The notes: generated from the sequence alone by a model not told the origin. A stretch of 9,286 nucleotides of DNA from Pseudomonadota bacterium (GCA_003242495.1 QGUO01000119.1:1-9286); one strand, 5' to 3'; shown: positions 1-5,717, counted from the first letter of the stretch. Numbers and translations: made by a program.

Positions 1-122
1 TTCAGCAGCAGGAAGGGGTCGAGCTGGCCAATACCGGGTCCCGGCAGCGGCCTGCGAGTGATCAGCTCGCCGATGTCCTCGCGCGCCGCGGCGTGCAGTC
101 GTTTGAGCGTCCTCGCCGTCAG
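1..122 (-). CDS. Pirin family protein, N-terminal part, runs off the left edge
   Basis: The minus-strand frame encodes about 40 residues that include ARTLKRLHAAARED, IGELITRRPLP and GQLDPFLLLN. The stretch from ITRRPLPGPG to DPFLLLN matches the start of the pirin bicupin family, iron-binding cupin proteins some of which are quercetinases or transcription cofactors. The frame is open only to a TAA at 135-137, and between that stop and the conserved part there is no ATG, GTG or TTG. The best start is CTG at 122-120, five bases after an AAGG on the minus strand; starting there leaves only about 16 residues before the conserved segment, which is plausible for the family. The rest of the gene lies outside the window, so the cupin metal ligands cannot be checked. 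It follows the dehydrogenase gene on the same strand with a 68-bp gap and may be co-transcribed. The family call is fairly firm; the start is inferred. Confidence 0.72.
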   Translation of the reverse strand, partial: MTARTLKRLHAAAREDIGELITRRPLPGPGIGQLDPFLLL

Positions 123-144
123 CGCGGCCTTACCTTAACATCGT

Positions 145-180
145 TCGGTGCCAGGCGACGCCCGCGCCGCCTGCCACCGA
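145..180 (-). other. Imperfect 16-bp hairpin between the dehydrogenase and pirin genes
   Basis: Bases 145-160 and 165-180 are inverted repeats with two mismatches around a 4-base loop. The outer arms TCGGTG and CACCGA are perfect. No T-run follows on either strand, so it does not look like a simple intrinsic terminator. It could be an mRNA processing or attenuation stem that lowers expression of the downstream pirin gene. Confidence 0.45.
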
Positions 181-190
181 CCGATCCAGT

Positions 191-1204
191 TCAGTAGCCG
201 CCGACGATGGGCAAAATCTCGCCGGTGATATAGTTCGAGCAATGCGGCGAAGCGAGGAACACATAGGCAGGCGCGATCTCCTCGGGCTGCGCCGGACGCT
301 TCATGGGGGTTCCGGACCCGAACTGCTCGATCTGCTCGGCCGCCCGGTCCGCCGGGTTGAGCGGCGACCAGACCGGGCCCGGGGCCACGGCGTTCACGCG
401 GATGCCCTTGCCCACCAGCATGCCCGCCAGCGAGCGCGTGAAAGCATGGATGCCGCCCTTGGTCATCGAGTAATCGAGCAGCTGCTTGCCGCCGAGCAGT
501 CCGGTGACTGATCCCGAGTTCACGATGGCGCTGCCCGGCTTCATGTGCGGCAGCGCCGCGCGGCACATGTAGAAATAGCCGTACAGGTTGGTCTTCAGCG
601 TCTGGTCGAAGTGCTCGGGCGTGAGATCCTCGAGCGCGGTGACGTGCAGCTGGAACGCCGCATTGTTCACCAGCACATCGAGCCCGCCGAGCTCGCGCAC
701 GGTGCGCTCGACGGCCGCCTCGCAGAACCCGAGCTCGCGCACATCGCCGCTGACGAGAATGCAACGCCGCCCTTCCTGCTCGACCGCCTGCCGGGTGACC
801 TCGGCATCGCGGTGCTCGTCGAGGTACACCACGGCGATGTCGGCGCCCTCGCGGGCGAACAGCACGGCCACCGAGCGACCGATGCCCGAATCGGCGCCGG
901 TGATGAGCGCGACCTTGCCGAGCAGCTTCTCCGAGCCCTTGTAGTACGGCGCGTCGTACATCGGCGGCGGATCCAGCGCGAACTCCTCACCGGGCTTCGG
1001 CAGGTGCTGCTTGGGCAGCAGCGGCTCGGGATACCTGCGTGCCCCGGCCTGCATGGCGCCGGAACGACCTGCCTGCGACGCGCGCCGGTCCGCCTCCGCC
1101 ACCTGCGCCTGCAGGCCGCGTTGCTCGTGGGCGGTGTCCGACGCCTTGGTCTTGCCGCCCGCCTCGCCTCCTCCCGATGCCTTGCCGCTCGATGCTTCGT
1201 CCAT
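191..1204 (-). CDS. SDR family oxidoreductase (YghA / general stress protein type)
   Basis: A 337-residue NAD(P)-dependent short-chain dehydrogenase. The Rossmann motif TGADSGIG is at residues 102-109, NNAA at 180-183, and the catalytic set is Asn206, Ser232 (in NSGSV), Tyr245 and Lys249 (YSMTK). PGP at 275-277 and the C-terminal ITGEILPIVGGY are also typical. The first 95 or so residues form a charged, low-complexity extension (rich in Gly, Lys, Ala and Gln) ending in a proline-rich stretch and MYDAPYYKGSEKL, as in YghA-like and YdaD/GSP39-like members, some of which act on aldehydes. The substrate cannot be read from sequence. The ATG at 1204 is preceded by GGAGA at good spacing; the frame extends further upstream but that part is unlike the family. 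It lies 5' of the pirin gene and is divergent from the narK remnant. Confidence 0.93.
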   Translation of the reverse strand: MDEASSGKASGGGEAGGKTKASDTAHEQRGLQAQVAEADRRASQAGRSGAMQAGARRYPEPLLPKQHLPKPGEEFALDPPPMYDAPYYKGSEKLLGKVALITGADSGIGRSVAVLFAREGADIAVVYLDEHRDAEVTRQAVEQEGRRCILVSGDVRELGFCEAAVERTVRELGGLDVLVNNAAFQLHVTALEDLTPEHFDQTLKTNLYGYFYMCRAALPHMKPGSAIVNSGSVTGLLGGKQLLDYSMTKGGIHAFTRSLAGMLVGKGIRVNAVAPGPVWSPLNPADRAAEQIEQFGSGTPMKRPAQPEEIAPAYVFLASPHCSNYITGEILPIVGGY

Positions 1205-1249
1205 CGCTGTCTCCGTGGATCGCACAGCAGAAGCTGAGCGCTCTCCCGT

Positions 1250-1276
1250 TAATCGAGGGTCCCAATGGAAGGTTCC
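1250..1276 (-). promoter_or_regulatory. Possible ECF sigma-type promoter for the dehydrogenase gene
   Basis: On the minus strand GGAAC (1276-1272) is followed after 16 bases by CGATTA (1255-1250), about 46 bases before the start codon. GGAAC with a CGTT- or TCTGA-like -10 is the pattern used by stress ECF sigma factors, which would suit a general-stress dehydrogenase. The -10 match is loose, so this is tentative. Confidence 0.28.
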
Positions 1277-1292
1277 TTGCACGCCCGGCGAC

Positions 1293-1357
1293 GCACCACG
1301 GGGGCGCAGCGCACCGAATCGAGGACCCATGGTTGCGCAGCTGCACCACGGTGGCGC
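1293..1357 (+). promoter_or_regulatory. Two NtrC-like enhancer sites upstream of narK
   Basis: GCACC-N5-GGCGC occurs at 1293-1307 and again at 1343-1357. The two 15-mers, GCACCACGGGGGCGC and GCACCACGGTGGCGC, differ at one base and start exactly 50 bp apart. NtrC sites follow GCACC-N5-GGTGC, so each has a single half-site change. Relative to the start site predicted from the -24/-12 element they sit near -130 and -80, a normal enhancer range. This is inferred from sequence; the GC-rich background raises the chance of false hits. Confidence 0.55.
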
Positions 1358-1398
1358 GCAGCATGGCGCGCGCCCCGCGCAAGTTCCTGATTTCGGCG

Positions 1399-1414
1399 TG
1401 GCACATGCCTTGCA
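1399..1414 (+). promoter_or_regulatory. Sigma-54 (RpoN) -24/-12 promoter of the nitrate assimilation remnant
   Basis: TGGCACATGCCTTGCA fits TGGCAC-N5-TTGCA, with the invariant GG (1400-1401) and GC (1412-1413) separated by exactly 10 bases. Transcription would start near 1425, about 20 bases before the narK ATG at 1444. Sigma-54 with NtrC is the usual control of nitrate assimilation genes in Proteobacteria, and two NtrC-like sites lie upstream. Confidence 0.75.
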
Positions 1415-1443
1415 CTGCCGTCCTGGCAACGACTGGAGCCTGT

Positions 1444-1755
1444 ATGGACGGCCGCGCGACGAAACTTCGACTCCTGACACTTTCGAGCACGCCGATGCGC
1501 GTCTTCCATCTCAGCTGGATGGCGTTCTTCGTGTGCTTCTTCGCATGGTTCGCGGTCGCACCGCTGATGCCCGTCATCCGTGAGGACCTTGGCCTCAGCC
1601 ACGAGCAAATCGCCAACATCAATATCGCGGCCGTGCTGATCACCATCCTGGTGCGCCTGGCGATCGGCCCGCTTTGCGATCGTTACGGAGCGCGGCTCAC
1701 CTATACCTGGCTGCTGGCCCTCGGGGCGATACCGGTGATCGCCATCGGTTTTGCG
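1444..1755 (+). pseudogene. narK: narK-type nitrate/nitrite transporter, 5' fragment
   Basis: The first 104 residues are a clear NarK/NasA-type major facilitator N-terminus: MDGRATKLRLL, then FHLSWMAFFVCFFAWF (first membrane helix), APLMPVIREDLGL, a second helix ending in RLAIGPLCDRYGAR (the MFS loop 2-3 signature), and a third helix TYTWLLALGAIPVIAIGFA. The family is about 400-480 residues with 12 helices, so roughly three quarters is missing. After codon 104 the frame runs on as VRRVPTGGSS, which is out-of-frame NasA coding sequence. The start at 1444 is supported by GGAG at 1435-1438; an internal ATG at 1495 would cut into the conserved N-terminus. It is driven by the sigma-54 promoter just upstream. 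A non-functional gene is near certain if the assembly is right. Confidence 0.88.
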
Positions 1756-3026
1756 GTGAGGCGCGTCCCGACTGGTGGATCATCAGCCAGATTGCACAGC
1801 GCCTCGGTCATCGGGCGGCTTTTGCCTACGAGCACCCGCACCAGATCTTCGTGGAACACGCTGCGTTGTCGGGCATCGACAATCACGGCGCCCGCGCGTT
1901 CGACATCAGCGGTCTCGCGAACTTGACGCTCGCCGAATATGACGCGCTCGAGCCGTTGCGCTGGCCGGTGCCCGCTCGCGGGCATCCGGGCACCCAGCGG
2001 CTGCTGCGCGACGGCCGTTTCCAGTTCGCCGACGGCCGGGCGAGGTTCGTTGCCACCGTGCCGCGCGAGCCGACCCATCGTACGGATGCGGAGTATCCGT
2101 GGGTGCTCAACACCGGGCGCGTTCGTGACCAATGGCACACCATGACGCGCACCGGGTATGCGCCGCGGCTCACCGGCCATACCCCCGAGCCATACGTCGA
2201 AATGCACCCGCAGGATGCATTGCTCACCGGCAGTCGCAGCGGCGAGCTGGTGCGGGTGTCGACACGCTGGGGCTCGATGATCGGACGCCTGCGCCTGAGC
2301 GGCGAGGTCAGGCGCGGCACCGTGTTCGTACCCATCCACTGGAACGACGCCTATGCGTCGGATGCGCGCGTCGGCGCCCTGGTCAATCCTGTCGTCGATC
2401 CGGTTTCCGGCGAGCCCGAGCTCAAGCACACGCCCGCACGAATTGCGCCATTCATCGTGAGCTGGCACGGCTTCGTCTTGTCACGCAAGCCGCTCGCGCG
2501 GCTCGACATGACCTGGTGGACGCTGGTGCGCGGCAAGAATTTTCTGCGCTACGAGCTCGCGGGACGGCGCGTGTACCGGGAGTGGTCGACCTGGGCACGG
2601 CAAGCGCTGCAGGTGCGGGATTTGGAGGCGGACTGGATCGAGTACAGCGATCCGGCCGCGGGGGTGTATCGCGCGGCGTTGCTCGAGCAAGGGCGGATCG
2701 CCGCCTGCTTGTTCATCTCGCCGCGCCCGGATCTGCCGGAGCGTAGCTGGCTGGCAGGCCTGTTCGCCAAGCCACGCCTCGAGGATACCGATCGCGCCGG
2801 CCTGCTGATGGGTCGTCCGGCCGAGCGGCGCGCTGACACTGGGCCGGTGGTCTGCGCCTGCTTCGGGGTCGGCCGTCGAGTCCTATGCGACGCCATTGCA
2901 ACCGGAGATCTGGCAACGGTGACCGAGATCGGCCGCGCACTGCGCGCAGGCACCCGCTGCGGCTCATGCGTACCCGAGATCAAGTCGCTCATCGAGGATG
3001 TGCGTGCCGGGCGTCAATGTGAGTGA
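1755..3026 (+). pseudogene. nasA: Assimilatory nitrate reductase catalytic subunit NasA, 3' fragment
   Basis: About 423 residues match the C-terminal half of the molybdopterin nitrate reductase NasA (whole protein near 900). It begins abruptly at GEARPDWWIIS. YPWVLNTGRVRDQWHTM, then TGYAPRL and EPYVEMHP, mark the molybdopterin-dinucleotide-binding domain. The protein ends in a BFD-like [2Fe-2S] domain with CAC (codons from 2853) and CGSC near the C-terminus, as in NasA proteins that take electrons from NADH or ferredoxin modules. The missing half would hold the N-terminal 4Fe-4S site and most of the cofactor pocket. An ATG at 1674 opens this frame, but the residues before GEARPDWW are narK read out of frame, so it is not a natural start. 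The remaining frame has no internal stop, so the break looks recent or is an assembly join. Confidence 0.88.
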
Positions 3027-3227
3027 GGCGTCGGCGCGCCCGGGAGATGTCGTGGCGCCACCCTGCGGCGGATGGCCGTTGTCTCGTTTCGTCTTTCTCC
3101 ATCCCTCACACAGGAGGTCGCATCGACGCGACCCTGCTGCACCGCTTCCACGCGGTCTCGTTGATTTTTCTCGTCGGCTTCGAGCCCGCGCCCACGGCGA
3201 CCCGCGAAATGCCGGGGCGGGACGCTG

Positions 3228-3256
3228 AAAAAAAGAAGGGCGGCCGAAGCCGCCCG
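3228..3256 (-). terminator. Strong intrinsic terminator, minus strand
   Basis: On the minus strand GGGCGGC (3255-3249), the loop TTCG and GCCGCCC (3244-3238) are followed by TTCTTTTTTT. The 7-bp all-GC stem is closed by a C(UUCG)G tetraloop, a very stable form. It would end leftward transcripts: alx read-through, or a small RNA from the structured region just upstream. Confidence 0.78.
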
Positions 3257-3335
3257 TATTTCCATCCCCCTGAACGTTGTGGCCTAAAACTGCCACACTC
3301 CTGCGCCCTTCTGCAACTTTCTTTGCGATCGTTGC

Positions 3336-3371
3336 AAAAAAGCCCCAATGACGAGTCCACAGGGGACATTG
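3336..3371 (-). terminator. Probable terminator downstream of alx, minus strand
   Basis: On the minus strand CAATG-GTCC (sharing one G, 3371-3364), a 5-base loop, GGAC, a short bulge and CATTG (3350-3346) form a broken stem, followed by GGGC and six T residues (3341-3336). CCCC (3365-3362) with GGGG (3346-3343) is an alternative pairing. It lies about 90-120 bases past the alx stop codon, a normal distance. It is weaker than the hairpin further left. Confidence 0.5.
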
Positions 3372-3379
3372 CGTTCTCA

Positions 3380-3417
3380 ATTGGAATGAGTCCAAACCTT
3401 GATTGGAATGAGTCCAA
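3380..3417. repeat. Tandem pair of a 16-bp palindrome-bearing repeat, 22-bp spacing
   Basis: ATTGGAATGAGTCCAA occurs at 3380-3395 and 3402-3417, perfectly repeated with a 6-bp spacer. Each copy contains TTGGA-N5-TCCAA. The 22-bp period is about two helical turns, so two dimers would bind on the same face of the DNA. The place, 40 bp past the alx stop codon and with no gene start nearby, is unusual for an operator. Confidence 0.7.
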
Positions 3418-3456
3418 TACGCAATTCCGATGGCGGCAAAGCCTCGGGCGCGTGCC

Positions 3457-4476
3457 TCATTCCCGTTTCGACTCGGTCTCGGGCCGCTTCGGAGGAAACG
3501 GATAGGAGCTGGCCGGGCGCCCGGTCGGGGGGATGTACAGCGACAACATCATGGTCACCGCCAGGATGGCGCCCGTGCCGAGCAGGGAAACGGCCACCGG
3601 GATCTTGTAGATGTCCATCAACAGCATTTTCGCGCCGATGAACACCAGCACCACGGCGAGACCGTAGGACAGCAGATGAAAGCGCTCCTGGACGCTCGCC
3701 AGCAGGAAGTACAGCGCGCGCAGGCCCAGGACCGCGAACACGTTCGAAGTGAGCACGATGAAGGGATCGTGGGTGATCGCGAAGATCGCCGGGATCGAAT
3801 CCACGGCAAACACCATGTCCACCACGCCGATGAGCATGATGACGACCAGCAGCGGCGTCGCCATGCGCACGCCGTCGCTCACGGTGAAAAAGCGCTCGCC
3901 GTCGTAGCTCGGCGAAATTTTCATGCGCCGCCGCACCCACTTGAGCGCGGGATTGGCCTCGAGGTCCGGCTCCTGGCCTGCTGCCCACCACATCTTGATG
4001 CCGGTGTAGACCAGGAATGCGCCGAACACGTACAGGACCCAGTGAAAGCGCGCGATCATCCACGCGCCGACCAGGATCAGGACGGCGCGCAGCACCAACG
4101 CGCCGAGAATGCCGATCATCAGGGCGCGCTTCTGGAACTCCGCCGGCACGGCAAAGTACGTGAAGAGCATCAGGAAGACGAACACATTGTCGACCGCGAG
4201 CGCCTTCTCGATCAGATAGCCGGTGATGAATTCCAACGACTTGGTGTGCGCCAGCGCCCGCGCCGCCGGATCGGGACCCGCCCCGCCGAGCGTCCACCAC
4301 AGCCAGGCGACGAACACGAAGCTGACCGCGACCCAGACGAGGGACCAGATGGCGGCCTCGCGCATCGAAACCCGGTGCGCACCCTGGCGCCGCAAGGCAA
4401 GAAAGTCGACGACGAGCGCGACGAACACGAAGACTGCGAACAGCAGCCACATCGATGGCGTGCCGATGGATGTCAT
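3457..4476 (-). CDS. alx: TerC family membrane protein, Alx-like (manganese handling)
   Basis: A 339-residue integral membrane protein with about nine hydrophobic segments, close to E. coli Alx in length and pattern: an N-terminal SIGTPSMW segment, RRQGAHRVSMREAAIWSLVW, GYLIEKALAVDNVFVF (Glu90, Asp96), FGAFLVYTGIKMWW, VVDMVFAVDSIPAIFA (Asp220, Asp226), HDPFIVLTSNVFAVLGLRALYFLL, and a polar C-terminal tail. Alx is linked to manganese export and alkaline pH in E. coli; other TerC proteins act in metal stress and in metalation of exported enzymes. Position 217, where as I recall the family usually has Glu (VELSD), is Gly here (IGVVD). The ATG at 4476 is preceded by GAGG six bases upstream. Control is by the yybP-ykoY riboswitch in its leader. 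Confidence 0.93.
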   Translation of the reverse strand: MTSIGTPSMWLLFAVFVFVALVVDFLALRRQGAHRVSMREAAIWSLVWVAVSFVFVAWLWWTLGGAGPDPAARALAHTKSLEFITGYLIEKALAVDNVFVFLMLFTYFAVPAEFQKRALMIGILGALVLRAVLILVGAWMIARFHWVLYVFGAFLVYTGIKMWWAAGQEPDLEANPALKWVRRRMKISPSYDGERFFTVSDGVRMATPLLVVIMLIGVVDMVFAVDSIPAIFAITHDPFIVLTSNVFAVLGLRALYFLLASVQERFHLLSYGLAVVLVFIGAKMLLMDIYKIPVAVSLLGTGAILAVTMMLSLYIPPTGRPASSYPFPPKRPETESKRE

Positions 4477-4541
4477 GCAGGAGCCTCTTTCAACCGGCCG
4501 GCGCGACCGCTGGAGTCAGCAACGGGGATAAGCCCCACCCC

Positions 4542-4567
4542 GGGTGACATGGGGCGGCCCATGACCC
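4542..4567 (-). other. Hairpin in the alx leader, likely part of the expression platform
   Basis: Bases 4548-4553 (CATGGG) pair with 4558-4563 (CCCATG) around a 4-base loop, extended by GGGT (4542-4545) with ACCC (4564-4567) past a 2-base bulge. It lies between the aptamer and the alx Shine-Dalgarno region. No T-run follows, so it is not a classic terminator; a role in translational switching or spacing is more likely. Confidence 0.45.
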
Positions 4568-4569
4568 GT

Positions 4570-4711
4570 TCTTTGCCATTGCCGGTCTTGCCAGCCGCAC
4601 GCTGCGGCCCGAGTGCCGGGCAAATCGATCGGGCGCCGACCGGATCGATCTTCCGTGCTGACGACACTCAAGGAGCGCATTGCGCGCCCCGGCTACTCCC
4701 CGAGAAGAGGC
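4570..4711 (-). ncRNA. yybP-ykoY (manganese) riboswitch in the alx leader
   Basis: Read on the minus strand, the leader contains GGGGAGTAGCCGG (GGGGAGTAG at 4701-4693), then GTCGTCAGCAC, a variable GC-rich arm, and GGCAAGACCGGC near 4590-4580. GGGGAGUAG and GGCAAGACC are hallmark segments of the yybP-ykoY family, which senses Mn2+ and commonly sits before alx, mntP, ykoY and other terC-like genes. Promoter, aptamer and alx ATG are in the right order and on the same strand. The outer edges are approximate because I could not fold it fully, and the P1 helix was not clear to me. This would make alx expression rise with manganese, as known for the family. Confidence 0.85.
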
Positions 4712-4717
4712 GCGGCG

Positions 4718-4747
4718 ATTAGAGCAGCCGCATTCACGGTGCGTCAA
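4718..4747 (-). promoter_or_regulatory. Sigma-70 promoter for the riboswitch-alx transcript
   Basis: On the minus strand TTGACG (4747-4742) and TCTAAT (4723-4718) each match the consensus at five of six positions, with an 18-bp spacer. The start site falls near 4711, directly before the conserved aptamer sequence. The -35 box lies within the last codons of hemD, whose stop is at 4736-4734. Confidence 0.7.
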
Positions 4748-5579
4748 GTTTTCGCGGCCCGCCCTTGGCGCTGAACGCCGCCTCCAACAGGCTGGTCAGC
4801 GGCTTCATGAAGAAGGACTCGGCCGGCATGAGATCCACCGCGATGCCGCGCGCGGCGAGCGCCTCGGCCACCACCGGGCCCACGGCCGCCACACGCGTGC
4901 GGCCCAGCGCGGCCGCGACCCGCTCCGCCGGCTCGACGGCGAACAGCCGGGTGACCTGCGCCATGCTGGTGAAGGCGATGGCATCGACCTCGCCGGCGCG
5001 CATCCGCTCCAGCATCGCCCGAACGGCGGCGTCGGCCGCCTTGTCGGCATAGACATAGGGCGCGACGCTCGAGACGCGGGCGCCCGCCCCTTCGAGAAAC
5101 TCGACCAGCGGCCGGTTGGGCTCGGTGCCATAGAGCTGCACCCCGACCGTGCGCCCGGCCAGATCCAGGCCCTTCAGGGAGGCGATCACGCCAGCGGTGG
5201 TCGGCTCCACGGCCGCCAGATCGGGCTTGAGCCCGAGCTCGCGCAGTACCCGGGCGGGTTTCGGGCCCCGGGTGATCTTGCGCACGCGGCCGAGCTCGGC
5301 GACGAACGCGGGCCGCAGCGCCGGCTCGTGCCGGTCGATGCAGGCCAGCAGCCGCCGCAACCCCTCGCCGGTCAGCAGGACCAGATCGTCGCAGGCCCCG
5401 GCCGCAAAGTCCCGGATCCAGGCGAGCACCGGCTGGGGGTCGGGGGCATCGAGAATCGCCACCAGGGGACAACGCAGGACCTCGGCCCCGCGCCGCTCCA
5501 GCATGGCCGCGAACACGTCCAGCTCGCGGGTTTCGGGCACGGCGATCCGGCGTCCGGAGAGGGTTTGCTGCTCAGCCAT
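4734..5579 (-). CDS. hemD: Uroporphyrinogen-III synthase
   Basis: A 281-residue HemD-fold protein that closes and isomerises hydroxymethylbilane to uroporphyrinogen III, the branch point to haem and sirohaem. The two-domain pattern is visible: RRIAVPETREL then VFAAMLERRGAEVLRCPLV (residues 10-40), DDLVLLTGEGLRRLL (64-78), ITRGPKPARVLRELGLKPD (102-120), then GVQLYGTEPNRPLVEFLEGAGA (146-167), YVYADK, DAIAFTSMAQVTRLF (199-213) and AAVGPVVAEALAARGI. HemD is poorly conserved, so these segments together carry the call. It is not next to hemC, as the common haem locus would be; a separate hemD near nitrate assimilation genes suggests a role in sirohaem supply for nitrite reductase, but that is inference. 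No clear Shine-Dalgarno precedes the ATG (TACCTCC is directly upstream). Its end overlaps the alx promoter. Confidence 0.88.
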   Translation of the reverse strand: MAEQQTLSGRRIAVPETRELDVFAAMLERRGAEVLRCPLVAILDAPDPQPVLAWIRDFAAGACDDLVLLTGEGLRRLLACIDRHEPALRPAFVAELGRVRKITRGPKPARVLRELGLKPDLAAVEPTTAGVIASLKGLDLAGRTVGVQLYGTEPNRPLVEFLEGAGARVSSVAPYVYADKAADAAVRAMLERMRAGEVDAIAFTSMAQVTRLFAVEPAERVAAALGRTRVAAVGPVVAEALAARGIAVDLMPAESFFMKPLTSLLEAAFSAKGGPRKLDAP

Positions 5580-5596
5580 GGAGGTAGCTTATCGGA

Positions 5597-5626
5597 TTGG
5601 ACCTTGGCGCGGTCCCTCCGTATCAT
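5597..5626 (+). promoter_or_regulatory. Possible promoter of tRNA-Arg
   Basis: TATCAT (5621-5626) matches the -10 consensus at five of six positions, and a weak -35, TTGGAC (5597-5602), is 18 bases upstream. The tRNA begins 14 bases past the -10 box. Confidence 0.45.
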
Positions 5627-5640
5627 GGGCGGTCTGCCGC

Positions 5641-5717
5641 GCGCCCGTAGCTCAGTCGGATAGAGTGTCGGTCTCCGAAGCCGAAGGTCGTGGGTTCGAA
5701 TCCCGCCGGGCGCGCCA
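5641..5717 (+). tRNA. tRNA-Arg (anticodon CCG)
   Basis: A full 77-nt cloverleaf. The acceptor arms GCGCCCG (5641-5647) and CGGGCGC (5707-5713) pair perfectly, followed by discriminator G and an encoded CCA. The D arm is GCTCAGTCGGATAGAGT, the anticodon stem is TCGGT/GCCGA around CTCCGAA (anticodon CCG, reading CGG), and the T arm is GTGGG-TTCGAAT-CCCGC. It closely resembles E. coli tRNA-Arg(CCG), including the G discriminator. It is divergent from hemD. Confidence 0.97.

Larger units (their letters stand above)
3027..3456. other. 430-bp region without a recognisable gene
   Basis: No protein here resembles a known family, although several short frames are open on both strands. The nasA-proximal part (to about 3225) shows a strong ribosome-binding-like AGGAGGT at 3112-3118, but no standard start codon follows at useful distance. 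The second half holds hairpins, two terminator-like signals pointing left, and two copies of a 16-bp palindromic repeat, listed separately. The AT-rich stretches at 3300-3420 contrast with the GC-rich flanks. Confidence 0.6.

Noticed and set aside
545..1237. Plus-strand open frame of 230 codons opposite the dehydrogenase
   Set aside because: It is antisense to a gene with a full set of SDR catalytic motifs and has no domain of its own.
1674..1757. ATG at 1674 as the natural start of the NasA-like protein
   Set aside because: The codons up to 1754 are narK sequence read out of frame and resemble nothing in NasA; the homology begins sharply at GEARPDWW.
3112..3118. Perfect AGGAGGT suggesting a small gene after nasA
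   Set aside because: No ATG, GTG or TTG follows at usable distance; the nearest candidate is ATC, and the frame beyond has no recognisable content.
3181..3210. TTCGAGCCCGC stretch resembling a tRNA T-arm
   Set aside because: The flanking bases do not form a T-stem and no other cloverleaf parts are present.
2964..3395. Minus-strand frame of 143 codons across the nasA end and the intergenic region
   Set aside because: It reads through two hairpins and a terminator, overlaps the nasA 3' end, and shows no family resemblance.
3430..4722. Long plus-strand open frame of 430 codons opposite alx
   Set aside because: It is antisense to a clear Alx gene, rich in Arg, His, Asp and Gln as expected of a GC-rich shadow frame, and has no recognisable domain.
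4680..5663. Plus-strand open frame opposite hemD, continuing into the tRNA gene
   Set aside because: Composition is shadow-like and it runs through a tRNA; the minus strand has a convincing HemD.
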